The notes under the pieces: generated by a model | Told to the model about the DNA's origin: nothing | Seen by the model: only the letters and a program-made list of their open reading frames with translations | Databases searched by the model: none | Position numbers and translations under genes: made by a program | Source of the DNA: Nocardia rosealba | Lineage (GTDB): Bacteria; Actinomycetota; Actinomycetes; Mycobacteriales; Mycobacteriaceae | DNA: 64,000 nucleotides | Direction: 5' to 3' | Assembly: GCF_020216065.1 (NCBI RefSeq) | Contig: NZ_JAIWNA010000007.1 | Location: 62,001 to 126,000 of the forward strand | Part shown: positions 7,952 to 16,415 of the stretch, piece after piece | Layout of the letters: every line of letters starts with the position of its first letter | Numbering within the stretch: the first letter of the stretch is position 1

Positions 7952-9454
7952 GTGCAGATTTCGGCGAATGAGGTGATCGCGCGGCTGCTCGACGTGGATT
8001 CGTTCGTGAGCTGGGATCGCCCACCGATCGGGCGCGCCGCCTCGCCGCGCTACCGCCAGGAGCTCGTCGACGCGAGTCGCCGGGCGGGCACCGACGAATC
8101 GGTGCTCACCGGCGAGGGTCTGCTGCGCGGGCGGCGGGTGGCCGTGATCGCCTGTGAATTCGGGTTTCTCGCCGGGTCGATCGGCGTGGCCGCGGCGGAG
8201 CGGATCGTGACGGCGGTGGAGCGGGCGACCGAACTAGGGCTGCCGCTGATCGCCTCGCCGACCTCGGGTGGCACCCGGATGCAAGAGGGCACAGTCGCTT
8301 TCGTGCAGATGGTGAAGATCGCCGGTGCCGTCGCCGTGCACAAGGCGGCGGGGCTTCCGTACCTGGTGTACCTGCGCAATCCGACGATGGGCGGGGTGTT
8401 CGCATCGTGGGGATCGCTGGGGCACATCACCTTCGCCCAGCCGGGCGCCCTCATCGGCTTCCTCGGCCCGCGCGTGTACGAAGCGCTGTACGGCAAGCCT
8501 TTTCCGCCCGATGTGCAGACCGCCGAGAATCTCTACCGCAACGGTGTGATCGACGGGGTGGTGCCGATCGAGGTCTTCCGCCGGATCGCCCATCGCGCGT
8601 TGAGTGTGTGCGCGGGCCTGCCGCTGCCGTTGTCCGCCGAGCCGGGTTGGGCTGCGCCCGTGCGTAATCCGGGCACGTCGACGAATCCTTCCGCTACAGC
8701 ATGGGATTCGGTGCTCAGTACCCGACGCCCCGGCCGCCCGGGCATTCGTGACCTGCTTCGCCATACCAGCCAACGGGTTCCGCTGTCGGGCACCGGCCAG
8801 GGCGAAACCGACCGCACCGTCCTGCTCGCCCTGGCCCGGTTCGGCGGGCAGCCGTGCGTGGTGTTCGGACACGACCGGTCCGGCCGCCTCGAGGAGCAGA
8901 CGATGAGCCCCGCCGCGCTGCGCGAGGCCCGCCGGGCCATGGCGCTGGCGGGGGAGTTGCGGCTGCCGTTGGTCCTGGTGATCGACACCGTCGGCGCCGC
9001 GCTGTCCAAGGAGGCGGAGGAACGCGGTCTGGCGGGCGAAATCGCCCGCTGCCTGGCTGATCTCGTCACCCTCGACACCCCGACGGTGTCCGTGCTGCTC
9101 GGTCAGGGCACCGGCGGTGGCGCCCTTGCCCTGCTCCCCGCCGATCGGGTGCTCGCCGCCCGGCACGGCTGGCTGGCGCCGCTGCCGCCGGAAGGGGCCA
9201 GCGCCATCGTCTTCCGCGATACCGAGCATGCTCCGGAACTGGCTGCTGCCCAACGCATTCGCTCCGCGGATCTCCTCGAAGACGGCGTGGTGGACCGGAT
9301 CGTGGAGGAGTATCCCGACGCCGCCGACGAGCCGGTTGCCTTCGCCCGCCGCGTGGTCCTGGCGATCGCCGAGGAACTCGCGGCCCTGCGCAGCCACCCA
9401 CCCGAGGAACTGCGCACGCTGCGCCTGGCCCGCTACCGCCGCATCGGCCGGTGA
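7952..9454 (+). CDS. accD3: Acyl-CoA carboxylase carboxyltransferase (AccD3-like, fused N and C halves)
   Basis: A 500-residue carboxyltransferase with two crotonase-type halves, matching the size and motifs I recall for M. tuberculosis AccD3 (Rv0904c). The N-half has GRRVAVIACEFGFLAGSIG, SPTSGGTRMQEGTVAF and NPTMGGVFASWGSLGH, the oxyanion-forming glycines of biotin-dependent carboxyltransferases. The C-half has VLLGQGTGGGALALLPADR. The partner biotin carboxylase/carrier subunit is not in the window. GTG 7952 gives the standard N-terminus although no ribosome site is evident. Neighbouring echA6 and the Rv0906-type gene support the identification. Confidence 0.82.
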   Translation: MQISANEVIARLLDVDSFVSWDRPPIGRAASPRYRQELVDASRRAGTDESVLTGEGLLRGRRVAVIACEFGFLAGSIGVAAAERIVTAVERATELGLPLIASPTSGGTRMQEGTVAFVQMVKIAGAVAVHKAAGLPYLVYLRNPTMGGVFASWGSLGHITFAQPGALIGFLGPRVYEALYGKPFPPDVQTAENLYRNGVIDGVVPIEVFRRIAHRALSVCAGLPLPLSAEPGWAAPVRNPGTSTNPSATAWDSVLSTRRPGRPGIRDLLRHTSQRVPLSGTGQGETDRTVLLALARFGGQPCVVFGHDRSGRLEEQTMSPAALREARRAMALAGELRLPLVLVIDTVGAALSKEAEERGLAGEIARCLADLVTLDTPTVSVLLGQGTGGGALALLPADRVLAARHGWLAPLPPEGASAIVFRDTEHAPELAAAQRIRSADLLEDGVVDRIVEEYPDAADEPVAFARRVVLAIAEELAALRSHPPEELRTLRLARYRRIGR

Positions 9455-9547
9455 GGAAACCGACCTCTGCCCCGGTTCGTGCACCTGGGGAAACACGCGA
9501 GGTCGCGTCGTTGACGCCACCGGCAACCACTTCTACCCTTCGGTAGG

Positions 9548-10402
9548 GTGACCTTCCGCAGCGAAAGCAGTCCTGTTCCCACCATCGTGCTCAACGACGG
9601 GAACGTCATACCGCAGCTCGGCTTCGGTGTGTTCCAGGTGCCGGAGGAAGACGTCACCACTGTGGTCGCCGAGGCGTTGAAGGTCGGTTACCGCAGTATC
9701 GACACGGCCGCGATCTACGGAAACGAGGAAGGCGTAGGTCGCGCGATCCGTGCCTCGGGGATTCCCCGCGACGAGATCTATGTGACAACCAAGCTGTGGA
9801 ACTCCGAGCAGGGCTACGACAGCACGCTTCGTGCGTTCGACACCAGCATGCAGCGTCTCGGTCTGGACTATCTCGACCTGTACCTGATCCATTGGCCGGT
9901 GCCGAAGGCCGGTCGTTTCGTCGATACGTTCCGGGCTTTCCAGGCGTTGAAGTCGCAGGGCCGGGTGAAATCCATCGGCGTCTCGAACTTCCGGATCCCC
10001 GATCTGGAGCAGGTGATCGCCGAGACCGGCGAGATCCCCACCGTGAACCAGATCGAGCTGCACCCCACCCTCGCCCAGCCCGACCTCCGCGCCTTCCAGG
10101 CGAACAACGCCATCGCCACCGAAGCGTGGAGCCCGCTCGGGCAGGGCACCCTGCTGGACGATCCAACCATCGTGAGCCTGGCCGAAGAGCTCGATCGCAC
10201 GCCCGCGCAGGTCATCATCCGGTGGCACCTGCAGCTGGGCAATATCGTCATCCCGAAGTCGGTGACGCCCTCGCGCATCGCCGAGAACTTCGACGTGTTC
10301 ACCTTCGAACTCGACGCCGACGCGATGGCCGCGATCAACCGCCTCGATCGGGGCACCAGGGTCGGCCCCGATCCGGCCACCTTCAGCGCCGGTCTGGACT
10401 GA
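9548..10402 (+). CDS. Aldo/keto reductase
   Basis: A 284-residue NADPH-dependent aldo/keto reductase of the 2,5-diketo-gluconate reductase (AKR5-like) group. The catalytic tetrad is visible: Asp in GYRSIDTAAIYGNE, Tyr in the same motif, Lys in VTTKLWN and His in LYLIHWPVP. The cofactor region reads IPKSVTPSRIAENF. It is a soluble TIM-barrel enzyme of broad carbonyl specificity. GTG 9548 starts just after the GGTAGGG. Its 3' end overlaps the convergent monooxygenase gene by 20 bases. Confidence 0.9.
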   Translation: MTFRSESSPVPTIVLNDGNVIPQLGFGVFQVPEEDVTTVVAEALKVGYRSIDTAAIYGNEEGVGRAIRASGIPRDEIYVTTKLWNSEQGYDSTLRAFDTSMQRLGLDYLDLYLIHWPVPKAGRFVDTFRAFQALKSQGRVKSIGVSNFRIPDLEQVIAETGEIPTVNQIELHPTLAQPDLRAFQANNAIATEAWSPLGQGTLLDDPTIVSLAEELDRTPAQVIIRWHLQLGNIVIPKSVTPSRIAENFDVFTFELDADAMAAINRLDRGTRVGPDPATFSAGLD

Positions 10403-11501
10403 TCCCCAGGTAGTCGCTCAACTCCCGGGCGGCGGCCCGGCCTGCCCGGTTGGCGCCGATCGTGCTGGCCGACGGCCCGTATCCGATCAGGTGCACGCGG
10501 GGGTCGACCGCGACCCGGGTGGCCAGCCGCCCGGTCATCGTGATGCCGCCGCCGGGTCCGCGCAGCCGCAGCGGGGCCAGATGGTCGAGGGAACTGCGGA
10601 AACCGGTCGCCCACAGAATCACGTCGGCGGGCTGGAAAGTGCCGTCGGACCAGCGCACACCGGTCGGCTCGATTCGTTCGAACATGGGCAGCCGGTCGAG
10701 TACGCCTCGGTCGCGGGCGGCGCGCAGCCGGTCGTCGAGCGGCAGGCCGGTCAGCGACACCACCGAGCCCGGCGGCAGACCACGGCGCACCCTGTCCTCC
10801 ACCGCGGCCACCGCCGCGCGTCCGTCCGCTTCGGTGAACGGTGTCTCGCGCCAGCGCGGCTCGGTCCTGGTCACCCAGGTCGTCGAGGTGACCTGGGAGA
10901 TCTCGTCGAGCAACTGCACCGCCGAGATACCGCCGCCGACGACGATCACGTGCTTGCCCGCGAATTCATCGGCGCTGCGGTAGTCGCGCGTGTGCAGCTG
11001 ACGTCCGGCGAAGCCGTCGGCGCCCGGATAGCGCGGGATGAACGGGTGTTCCCACGTGCCGGTGCCGTTGATCAGCCCGCGCGTGCGCAGTGTTCCGGCT
11101 CTGTCGGTCTCGACCTGCAGCACTTCACCGCGTCCGGCGCAGCTCTGCCCGTCGGCGGTCCGGTCGCAGACCACCCGCACCGAAACCTGACGGCGAACCC
11201 GCAGGTCGAACCGCTTCTCGTAGAGCTCGTAGTAGTGCGGGACGGCGGTCGCGGCCGGAGCCGACGACGACCCGGGCGGCAGGGTTTCGGCGAACGACAT
11301 GCCGGGCAGGTCGTGCACCCGATTCACCGTGGTCAGGGTGAGCGAGGGCCAGCGGAACTGCCAGGCACCGCCCGGTCCCGGCGCGTGATCGACGATGAGG
11401 AAGTCGCGTTCGGGCACCAACCCCAGCCGGCGCAGGTGATAGCCCGCCGACAGCCCGGCCTGGCCCGCGCCGATCACCACGATGTCGAAGTCGGTTCCCA
11501 C
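10383..11501 (-). CDS. Flavin-dependent monooxygenase-like NAD(P)/FAD oxidoreductase
   Basis: A 372-residue two-dinucleotide-fold flavoprotein. The FAD motif is VIGAGQAGLSAGYHLRRLG at the N-terminus, and the second Rossmann motif is VIVVGGGISAVQLLDEI. The tail has DVILWATGFR, the ATG motif of FMO/Baeyer-Villiger-type and YUCCA-like monooxygenases. The substrate is unknown. The ATG at 11501 is followed directly by the FAD domain. Transcribed convergently with the reductase and divergently from echA6. Confidence 0.85.
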   Translation of the reverse strand: MGTDFDIVVIGAGQAGLSAGYHLRRLGLVPERDFLIVDHAPGPGGAWQFRWPSLTLTTVNRVHDLPGMSFAETLPPGSSSAPAATAVPHYYELYEKRFDLRVRRQVSVRVVCDRTADGQSCAGRGEVLQVETDRAGTLRTRGLINGTGTWEHPFIPRYPGADGFAGRQLHTRDYRSADEFAGKHVIVVGGGISAVQLLDEISQVTSTTWVTRTEPRWRETPFTEADGRAAVAAVEDRVRRGLPPGSVVSLTGLPLDDRLRAARDRGVLDRLPMFERIEPTGVRWSDGTFQPADVILWATGFRSSLDHLAPLRLRGPGGGITMTGRLATRVAVDPRVHLIGYGPSASTIGANRAGRAAARELSDYLGISPDRR

Positions 11502-11592
11502 AGCCGCCGATGGTATGCCTTACCGGGCGCCGACCGCTGACTGTGGCAGAGTGAAGACAACCACGTGATCCGGTACTTCTGTGGAGGAATTC

Positions 11593-12321
11593 ATGCTCGG
11601 CGTGACCCGCGATGGCGACGTGATCACCATCGAACTGCAGCGCGAACAGCGGCGCAACGCGCTCAACGAGGAGCTGGTCGCCCAGCTGCGCACCGCCATG
11701 CTCGCGGCCGTCGACCAGGGGGCGCGCGTCATCGTGCTCACCGGCCGTGGCCCGATCTTCAGCGCGGGCGCCGACCTGTCCGGCGTGTATTCCGAGACCT
11801 TCCTGACCGGTCTGCTCGACATGCTGCACACCATCGAAAGCCTTCCGGTGCCGGTCATCTCGGCGATCAACGGTGGCGCGATCGGCGCCGGTGTGCAGCT
11901 GGCGCTCGCCTCGGACCTGCGGGTGATCGAGCCCGACGCCTACATCGCGGTGCCCGCCGCCAAGCTCGGCATCTCGGTGGACCGCTGGACCGTCGCCCGG
12001 CTGGCCGCCCTGATCGGCGGCGGCCCGGCCCGCACCATCCTGCTCGGCGCCGAAACCGTGAGTGCCGCAGACGCTTACGCGTTCGGCTTCGCCAACAAGA
12101 TCGGCACCGTCGCCGATGCCAAGGCCTGGGCCAAGTCGATCGCCCAACTCGCGCCGCTGTCACTGCGGGCCATGAAGCTCATGCTCAACGACGACGGCAC
12201 CCGCGTTCCGGCCAGCGAGCAGCTGGAGACGGCGCTGTCGGCGGCTTGGACCAGCGACGACGCGCAGGAAGGCCGGCTGGCCCGGCAGGAGAAGCGCCCC
12301 GCGAAATTCCAGGGGCGCTGA
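11593..12321 (+). CDS. echA6: Enoyl-CoA hydratase/isomerase family protein (EchA6-like)
   Basis: A 242-residue crotonase-fold protein. FSAGADLSGVYSE and INGGAIGAGVQLALASDLRV are the CoA-binding and oxyanion-hole regions. The C-terminal EKRPAKFQG tail is like mycobacterial EchA6 (Rv0905). That protein lacks the catalytic glutamates of true hydratases and shuttles long-chain acyl-CoA to mycolate synthesis; the same may hold here, since no clear catalytic Glu pair is seen. ATG 11593 has GGAGGAATTC immediately upstream, a far better start than the GTG at 11581. It overlaps the next gene by one base. Confidence 0.83.
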   Translation: MLGVTRDGDVITIELQREQRRNALNEELVAQLRTAMLAAVDQGARVIVLTGRGPIFSAGADLSGVYSETFLTGLLDMLHTIESLPVPVISAINGGAIGAGVQLALASDLRVIEPDAYIAVPAAKLGISVDRWTVARLAALIGGGPARTILLGAETVSAADAYAFGFANKIGTVADAKAWAKSIAQLAPLSLRAMKLMLNDDGTRVPASEQLETALSAAWTSDDAQEGRLARQEKRPAKFQGR

Positions 12322-13454
12322 TGAATCCGGCACGGGTCGCGGGTTCGGTGGCGAGTGCGCTCGGGCTGGCCTGGGTGGCGCGTGCCGTGTGGGGACTGCC
12401 CAGGGCGTTAGGCGCCGGGCCGTCGGAGATCGCCCCGACGGCGCTGGGCAAGTCGTCGTATCGGGACGGCCGTTTCCACAACACCGAGGCCAGCGCGATG
12501 ATCGCGGCCGGTTCGGCGGCGTCGCTGGTGTGGTCGGGGCTCACCCAGGGGCGGGTGGGGCGGCCGAGGCGGCCGGTCCCGCTGGTGACGCCCGCCGTAC
12601 CCGAGCAGGCCGACGAACTGGCTGTCACCTGGTACGGGCACGCGAGCGCGCTGATCGACCTCGACGGGTACCGCGTACTGACCGACCCGGTGTGGAGCGA
12701 GCGGGTCTCGCCGTCGCCGGTGATCGGTCCGGCCCGGTTGCATCCGGTACCGGGCGCGCTGTCCACGCTGCCGCGGGTCGACGCCGTCGTCATCTCCCAC
12801 GACCACTACGACCACCTCGACAAGGCCACCGTCGACGAGCTGGTCCGCGCCCAGCGCGCGCCGTTCGTGGTCCCGATGGGCATCGGCGCGCACCTGCGGC
12901 TGTGGGGCGTTCCGGACGACCGCATCATCGAATTGGATTGGGGTGGTTCGGTTTCCCTCGGCCACAAGTCGGGCGACCGTGGTCTGACCATCACCTGCGC
13001 CGAGGCCCGCCACTTCTCCGGTCGCGGCCTCACCCGCAACACCACCCTGTGGGCGTCGTGGGCACTGGCCGGGCCGACCAAGCGGGTGTATTTCGGCGGC
13101 GACACCGGGTACACCAAGGCGTTCGCGCAGGCCGGTGCGGTGCTCGGCCCGTTCGATCTCACGCTGCTCCCGATCGGCGCCTACGACGAGCGCTGGACCG
13201 ATGTGCACATGACTCCCGAGGAAGCGGTGCGCGCGCACGCGGCCCTGTGCCTCGGCGACCCCGGCTACGGGCTGCTCGTCCCGATTCACTGGGCCACCTT
13301 CAACCTGGCCTTCCACGGCTGGGCCGAACCGGTGCGCAGGCTGGTATCGGCGGCGGCTGCGGCCGGAACCGCGATCGCGGTGCCCAAGCCGGGTGAGCGG
13401 GTGGTTCCGAATGACCTCCCACCACGGGTTTCGTGGTGGGAAGATGTGGAGTGA
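12321..13454 (+). CDS. Metallo-beta-lactamase-fold hydrolase (UlaG/NAPE-PLD-like, Rv0906 type)
   Basis: A 377-residue MBL-fold hydrolase with an N-terminal hydrophobic stretch (about residues 5-30) and the lactonase/N-acyl-phospholipase D architecture. Metal motifs are VTWYGHASALIDLDG, VISHDHYDHLDKATV (HxHxDH), EARHFSGRG, FGGDTGYT and IHWATFNL. The substrate could be a phospholipid or lactone. The ATG overlaps the echA6 stop, so the two are co-transcribed, the gene order remembered for Rv0905-Rv0906. Confidence 0.87.
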   Translation: MNPARVAGSVASALGLAWVARAVWGLPRALGAGPSEIAPTALGKSSYRDGRFHNTEASAMIAAGSAASLVWSGLTQGRVGRPRRPVPLVTPAVPEQADELAVTWYGHASALIDLDGYRVLTDPVWSERVSPSPVIGPARLHPVPGALSTLPRVDAVVISHDHYDHLDKATVDELVRAQRAPFVVPMGIGAHLRLWGVPDDRIIELDWGGSVSLGHKSGDRGLTITCAEARHFSGRGLTRNTTLWASWALAGPTKRVYFGGDTGYTKAFAQAGAVLGPFDLTLLPIGAYDERWTDVHMTPEEAVRAHAALCLGDPGYGLLVPIHWATFNLAFHGWAEPVRRLVSAAAAAGTAIAVPKPGERVVPNDLPPRVSWWEDVE

Positions 13455-13514
13455 ACCTTTCGGCTTAGTGCAGCGATGGGCGATCGCGCGAAACTGGGAA
13501 AGGAACATCGGCAG

Positions 13515-13763
13515 ATGAGTCTCGTGGACACCTTGAAGGGCTTGCTCGGTAAGGGCAAGGAGGCCGCCGCGCAGAACGCGGACAAGATCAACGATGCCGT
13601 CGACAAGGCAGGCACCTTCATCGACGACAAGACCAAGGGCAAGTACAGCGACAAGATCGAGAAGGGCAAGGAAGCCGCCAAGAAGGCCGTGCCCCCGCAG
13701 CAGCCGGGCTCGGGACCTGCCACCGGCGGCACCACCCCGACCGATCCGGGGCCGAAGGCCTGA
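13515..13763 (+). CDS. MT0933-like antitoxin-type protein (Rv0909 family), copy 1
   Basis: An 82-residue, highly charged helical protein. NADKINDAVDKAGTFIDDKT and GKYSDKIEKGKEAAKK match the MT0933 antitoxin family, and a Pro/Gly/Thr-rich tail follows. In M. tuberculosis the relative Rv0909 pairs with a toxin (Rv0910), but no toxin-like gene is next to this copy. ATG 13515 is favoured by AAAGGAA upstream; an ATG at 13476 would add 13 residues. A strong hairpin follows at 13772. Confidence 0.8.
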   Translation: MSLVDTLKGLLGKGKEAAAQNADKINDAVDKAGTFIDDKTKGKYSDKIEKGKEAAKKAVPPQQPGSGPATGGTTPTDPGPKA

Positions 13764-13771
13764 TCCGGTGC

Positions 13772-13799
13772 GCGGGGGCCGCGACGACGCGGCCCCCGC
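13772..13799. terminator. 12-bp hairpin after the first antitoxin-like gene
   Basis: GCGGGGGCCGCG at 13772-13783 and CGCGGCCCCCGC at 13788-13799 form a perfect 12-base-pair stem with an ACGA tetraloop. Placed nine bases after the stop, it probably ends the short transcript before ligD. Confidence 0.7.
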
Positions 13800-13814
13800 C
13801 GCCGGGCCACGTCG

Positions 13815-16082
13815 ATGGTCCGCCGCGAGTTCCGTGGTGCGCCGGGTGAACCGGATGTCGAGGTCGAGCTCAGCAACCTCGACAAGGTGTTGTACCCCGC
13901 CACCGGAACGACCAAAGGTGAAGTGATCGCCTACTATTCGGCGATCACCGAGGCCATCGCGCCGCATATCGCCGGTCGTGCGGTAACCAGGAAGCGGTGG
14001 CCCAACGGGGTGGATCACCCCGATTTCTTCGAGAAGAACCTGCCCGAGCACACGCCCGCGTGGTTGCACCGCGCCGCGCTCGAGCATTCCAGCCGCCGGG
14101 TGGTGTACCCGCTCATCGATTCCGAGGCGGCGATGGCCTGGCTCGGGCAGCAGGCGGCGCTGGAAATCCATGTGCCGCAATGGCGTTTCGAGGCAGGCGA
14201 GCGCGGCCCGGCCACCCGCATCGTGTTCGACCTCGATCCCGGGCCCGGTGCGGGTCTGATCGAATGTGCCACGGTGGCGCTGGCCGTGCGGGACATGGTC
14301 GGCGAGATCGGCATGCGCGCCTTCCCGGTGACCAGCGGCAGCAAAGGAATTCACCTCTACGTGCCGCTGGACCGGCAGGTGAGTTCGCGTGGCGCGTCGA
14401 CTGTCGCCAAGCAGGTGGCGACGAATCTGGAGAAGCTGCACCCCGACCTCGTCACCGCGACGATGGCGAAGTCGGCGCGGGGTGGCAAGGTGTTCCTCGA
14501 CTGGAGCCAGAACAACGCCGCCAAGACCACCATCGCGCCCTATTCACTGCGCGGGCGCACCGAGCCCAATGCCGCCGCGCCGCGCGACTGGGTCGAGATC
14601 GAGGACGCGAAGTCGTTGCGGCAGTTGCGTTTCGACGAAGTGCTCGCCCGCTGGAAAGCCGACGGTGACCTGCTGGCCGACCTCGACCCACCATTGCCCG
14701 CCCGCCCCGACTCGCTCACCAAGTACCGCAGCATGCGCGACCCGGGGCGCACACCGGAACCGGTCCCCGCCACGGCTCCCGAGCGTGGTTCCGACGACCG
14801 GTTCGTGATCCAGGAACACCACGCCCGCCGCCTGCACTGGGATGTGCGCCTCGAACGCGACGGCGTCCTCGCCTCCTGGGCCGTCCCGAAGGGCCCACCG
14901 ACCGAGCCGAAACACAATCGCCTGGCCGTGCGCACCGAGGACCATCCGCTCGAATACCTCGACTTCCACGGCACCATCCCCAGGGGCGAGTACGGCGCCG
15001 GGGGGATGACGATCTGGGATTCGGGCACCTACCGCACCGAGAAGTGGCGCGACGACGAGGTGATCGTCGAGTTCGACGGCAAGAAGGTGCGCGGCCGTTA
15101 CGCCTTCATCCAGACCAAGGGCGACCAGTGGCTGATGCACTACATGCGCGACCAGGGATCACGAGAAGCGCTGCCCGACAGCGGTTCCCGGTCGTTCCCG
15201 CACGGTTTGTCGCCGATGCTCGCGACCGCCGGTGACGTGGCGTCGTTGCAGCCTCCGGAGTGGGAGTTCGAGACCAAGTGGGACGGGTTCCGGGTGATCG
15301 TCGAGATCGACGACGGAACTGTCACCGTGCGCAGCCGCCGGGGCAACACCGTCACCGCCCGGTATCCGCGCCTGGCCGCGCTGGCCGCCGAACTGGCCGG
15401 GCACCGCGTGGTGCTCGACGGCGAGGCGGTCGTATTCGACGAGAACGGGATCTCGGATATCTCTGCGCTACAGGCGGATTCGGCGCGTGCGATCTTTGTC
15501 GCCTTCGATGTCCTCTATCTCGACGGCACCTCGCTGCTACGCAAGAAGTACGGCGACCGCCGGGTGGTACTCGAGGCATTGGGGCAACTGGCGCCCTCCA
15601 TGCGGGTGTCCGAACGACTCGGCGGTTCCGGGGCCGAGGCGATGGAGCAGAGCCGTGAACAGGGGCAGGAGGGCGTGGTCGCCAAGCGCGTCGACTCGGT
15701 GTATCAACCGGGCAAACGCAGCCAGACCTGGATCAAACAGCGGAACTGGCGATCCAGGGAGGTGGTGATCGGTGGGTGGCGGTCGAGCGCGGCCCGCCCG
15801 TTCAAGTCCCTGCTCGTCGGCATTCCGCACGACGACGACTTCGTCTACGTCGGCCGCGTCGGCACCGGGTTCGACACCGAACAGCAGCGCCGCATCGCCG
15901 AGCAGCTCCAACGCCTGCGCCGCAAGACTTCACCGTTCACCAACGAGATGACAGCGGAGGAGATCAAGGACGCCGAGTGGGTCACGCCGAGCGTCACCGG
16001 CATCGTGCGGTTCCAGGCGTGGACCGATACCGGACGCCTGTGGCATCCGATCTGGGACGGTGTGACAAGTTCGCCACGATGA
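13815..16082 (+). CDS. ligD: Multifunctional non-homologous end-joining DNA ligase LigD
   Basis: A 755-residue ATP-dependent ligase in the order polymerase, phosphoesterase, ligase, as in mycobacterial LigD. The polymerase domain (about 1-290) has the divalent-metal motif IVFDLDPGPG and TSGSKGIHLYVPL. The phosphoesterase domain (about 325-450) has FVIQEHHARRLHWDVRLE and IPRGEYGAGGM. The ligase domain (about 465-755) has nucleotidyl-transfer motif I FETKWDGFRV, with its lysine, and EGVVAKRVDSVY. It fills and seals double-strand breaks together with Ku. No ku gene is in the window. ATG 13815 lacks a clear ribosome site. Confidence 0.95.
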   Translation: MVRREFRGAPGEPDVEVELSNLDKVLYPATGTTKGEVIAYYSAITEAIAPHIAGRAVTRKRWPNGVDHPDFFEKNLPEHTPAWLHRAALEHSSRRVVYPLIDSEAAMAWLGQQAALEIHVPQWRFEAGERGPATRIVFDLDPGPGAGLIECATVALAVRDMVGEIGMRAFPVTSGSKGIHLYVPLDRQVSSRGASTVAKQVATNLEKLHPDLVTATMAKSARGGKVFLDWSQNNAAKTTIAPYSLRGRTEPNAAAPRDWVEIEDAKSLRQLRFDEVLARWKADGDLLADLDPPLPARPDSLTKYRSMRDPGRTPEPVPATAPERGSDDRFVIQEHHARRLHWDVRLERDGVLASWAVPKGPPTEPKHNRLAVRTEDHPLEYLDFHGTIPRGEYGAGGMTIWDSGTYRTEKWRDDEVIVEFDGKKVRGRYAFIQTKGDQWLMHYMRDQGSREALPDSGSRSFPHGLSPMLATAGDVASLQPPEWEFETKWDGFRVIVEIDDGTVTVRSRRGNTVTARYPRLAALAAELAGHRVVLDGEAVVFDENGISDISALQADSARAIFVAFDVLYLDGTSLLRKKYGDRRVVLEALGQLAPSMRVSERLGGSGAEAMEQSREQGQEGVVAKRVDSVYQPGKRSQTWIKQRNWRSREVVIGGWRSSAARPFKSLLVGIPHDDDFVYVGRVGTGFDTEQQRRIAEQLQRLRRKTSPFTNEMTAEEIKDAEWVTPSVTGIVRFQAWTDTGRLWHPIWDGVTSSPR

Positions 16083-16156
16083 TGCTCGCGCGCGAGAGCT
16101 GGGCTGTTGCTAGGGTGATCGCGTTGTACCCGGTTCGAATCAGCGAGGAGTACGCG

Positions 16157-16336
16157 GTGGATTTCAAGAACCTGGCGGACAAGGCGATGGGCCTTGCCTC
16201 CCAGCACGCCGACAAGGTCGACGACGTCATCGAGAAGGCCGGTGACGTGGTGGACAACAAGACCGGCGGCAAGTTCGCCGGTCAGGTGGATTCGGCTCAG
16301 GAAGCGGCGAAGAACGCGCTGCGCGACAAGGCCTGA
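16157..16336 (+). CDS. MT0933-like antitoxin-type protein, copy 2
   Basis: A 59-residue protein whose HADKVDDVIEKAGDVVDNKT and GGKFAGQVDSAQEAAKNAL align end to end with the first copy without its Pro-rich tail. GTG 16157 has GAGGAG seven bases upstream, which fixes the start. The charged amphipathic helices resemble Rv0909. As with copy 1, no toxin gene is adjacent. Two hairpins follow. Confidence 0.8.
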   Translation: MDFKNLADKAMGLASQHADKVDDVIEKAGDVVDNKTGGKFAGQVDSAQEAAKNALRDKA

Positions 16337-16343
16337 GGCCGAC

Positions 16344-16369
16344 GGCGGGCCGGCCGCCACCGGCCCGCC
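16344..16369. terminator. 10-bp hairpin after the second antitoxin-like gene
   Basis: GGCGGGCCGG at 16344-16353 pairs with CCGGCCCGCC at 16360-16369 across a six-base loop. It lies eight bases after the stop codon. Confidence 0.65.
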
Positions 16370-16374
16370 GGACC

Positions 16375-16404
16375 AACGCGCTGAGAGTTTGCTACCAGCG
16401 CGTT
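16375..16404. terminator. 9-bp hairpin downstream of the secreted-protein gene
   Basis: AACGCGCTG at 16375-16383 pairs with CAGCGCGTT at 16396-16404. It lies between converging genes, 11 bases from the minus-strand stop at 16416, so it probably serves that gene. Together with the preceding hairpin it forms a bidirectional pair. Confidence 0.6.
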
Positions 16405-16415
16405 GTCTTCGGGGA

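Noticed and set aside
13515..13763. Complete toxin-antitoxin pair
   Set aside because: Neither neighbour of the antitoxin-like genes resembles a toxin; the adjacent genes are ligD, a metallo-hydrolase and an exported protein.
13815..16082. Complete end-joining locus with Ku
   Set aside because: No Ku-like gene was found on either strand in the window.
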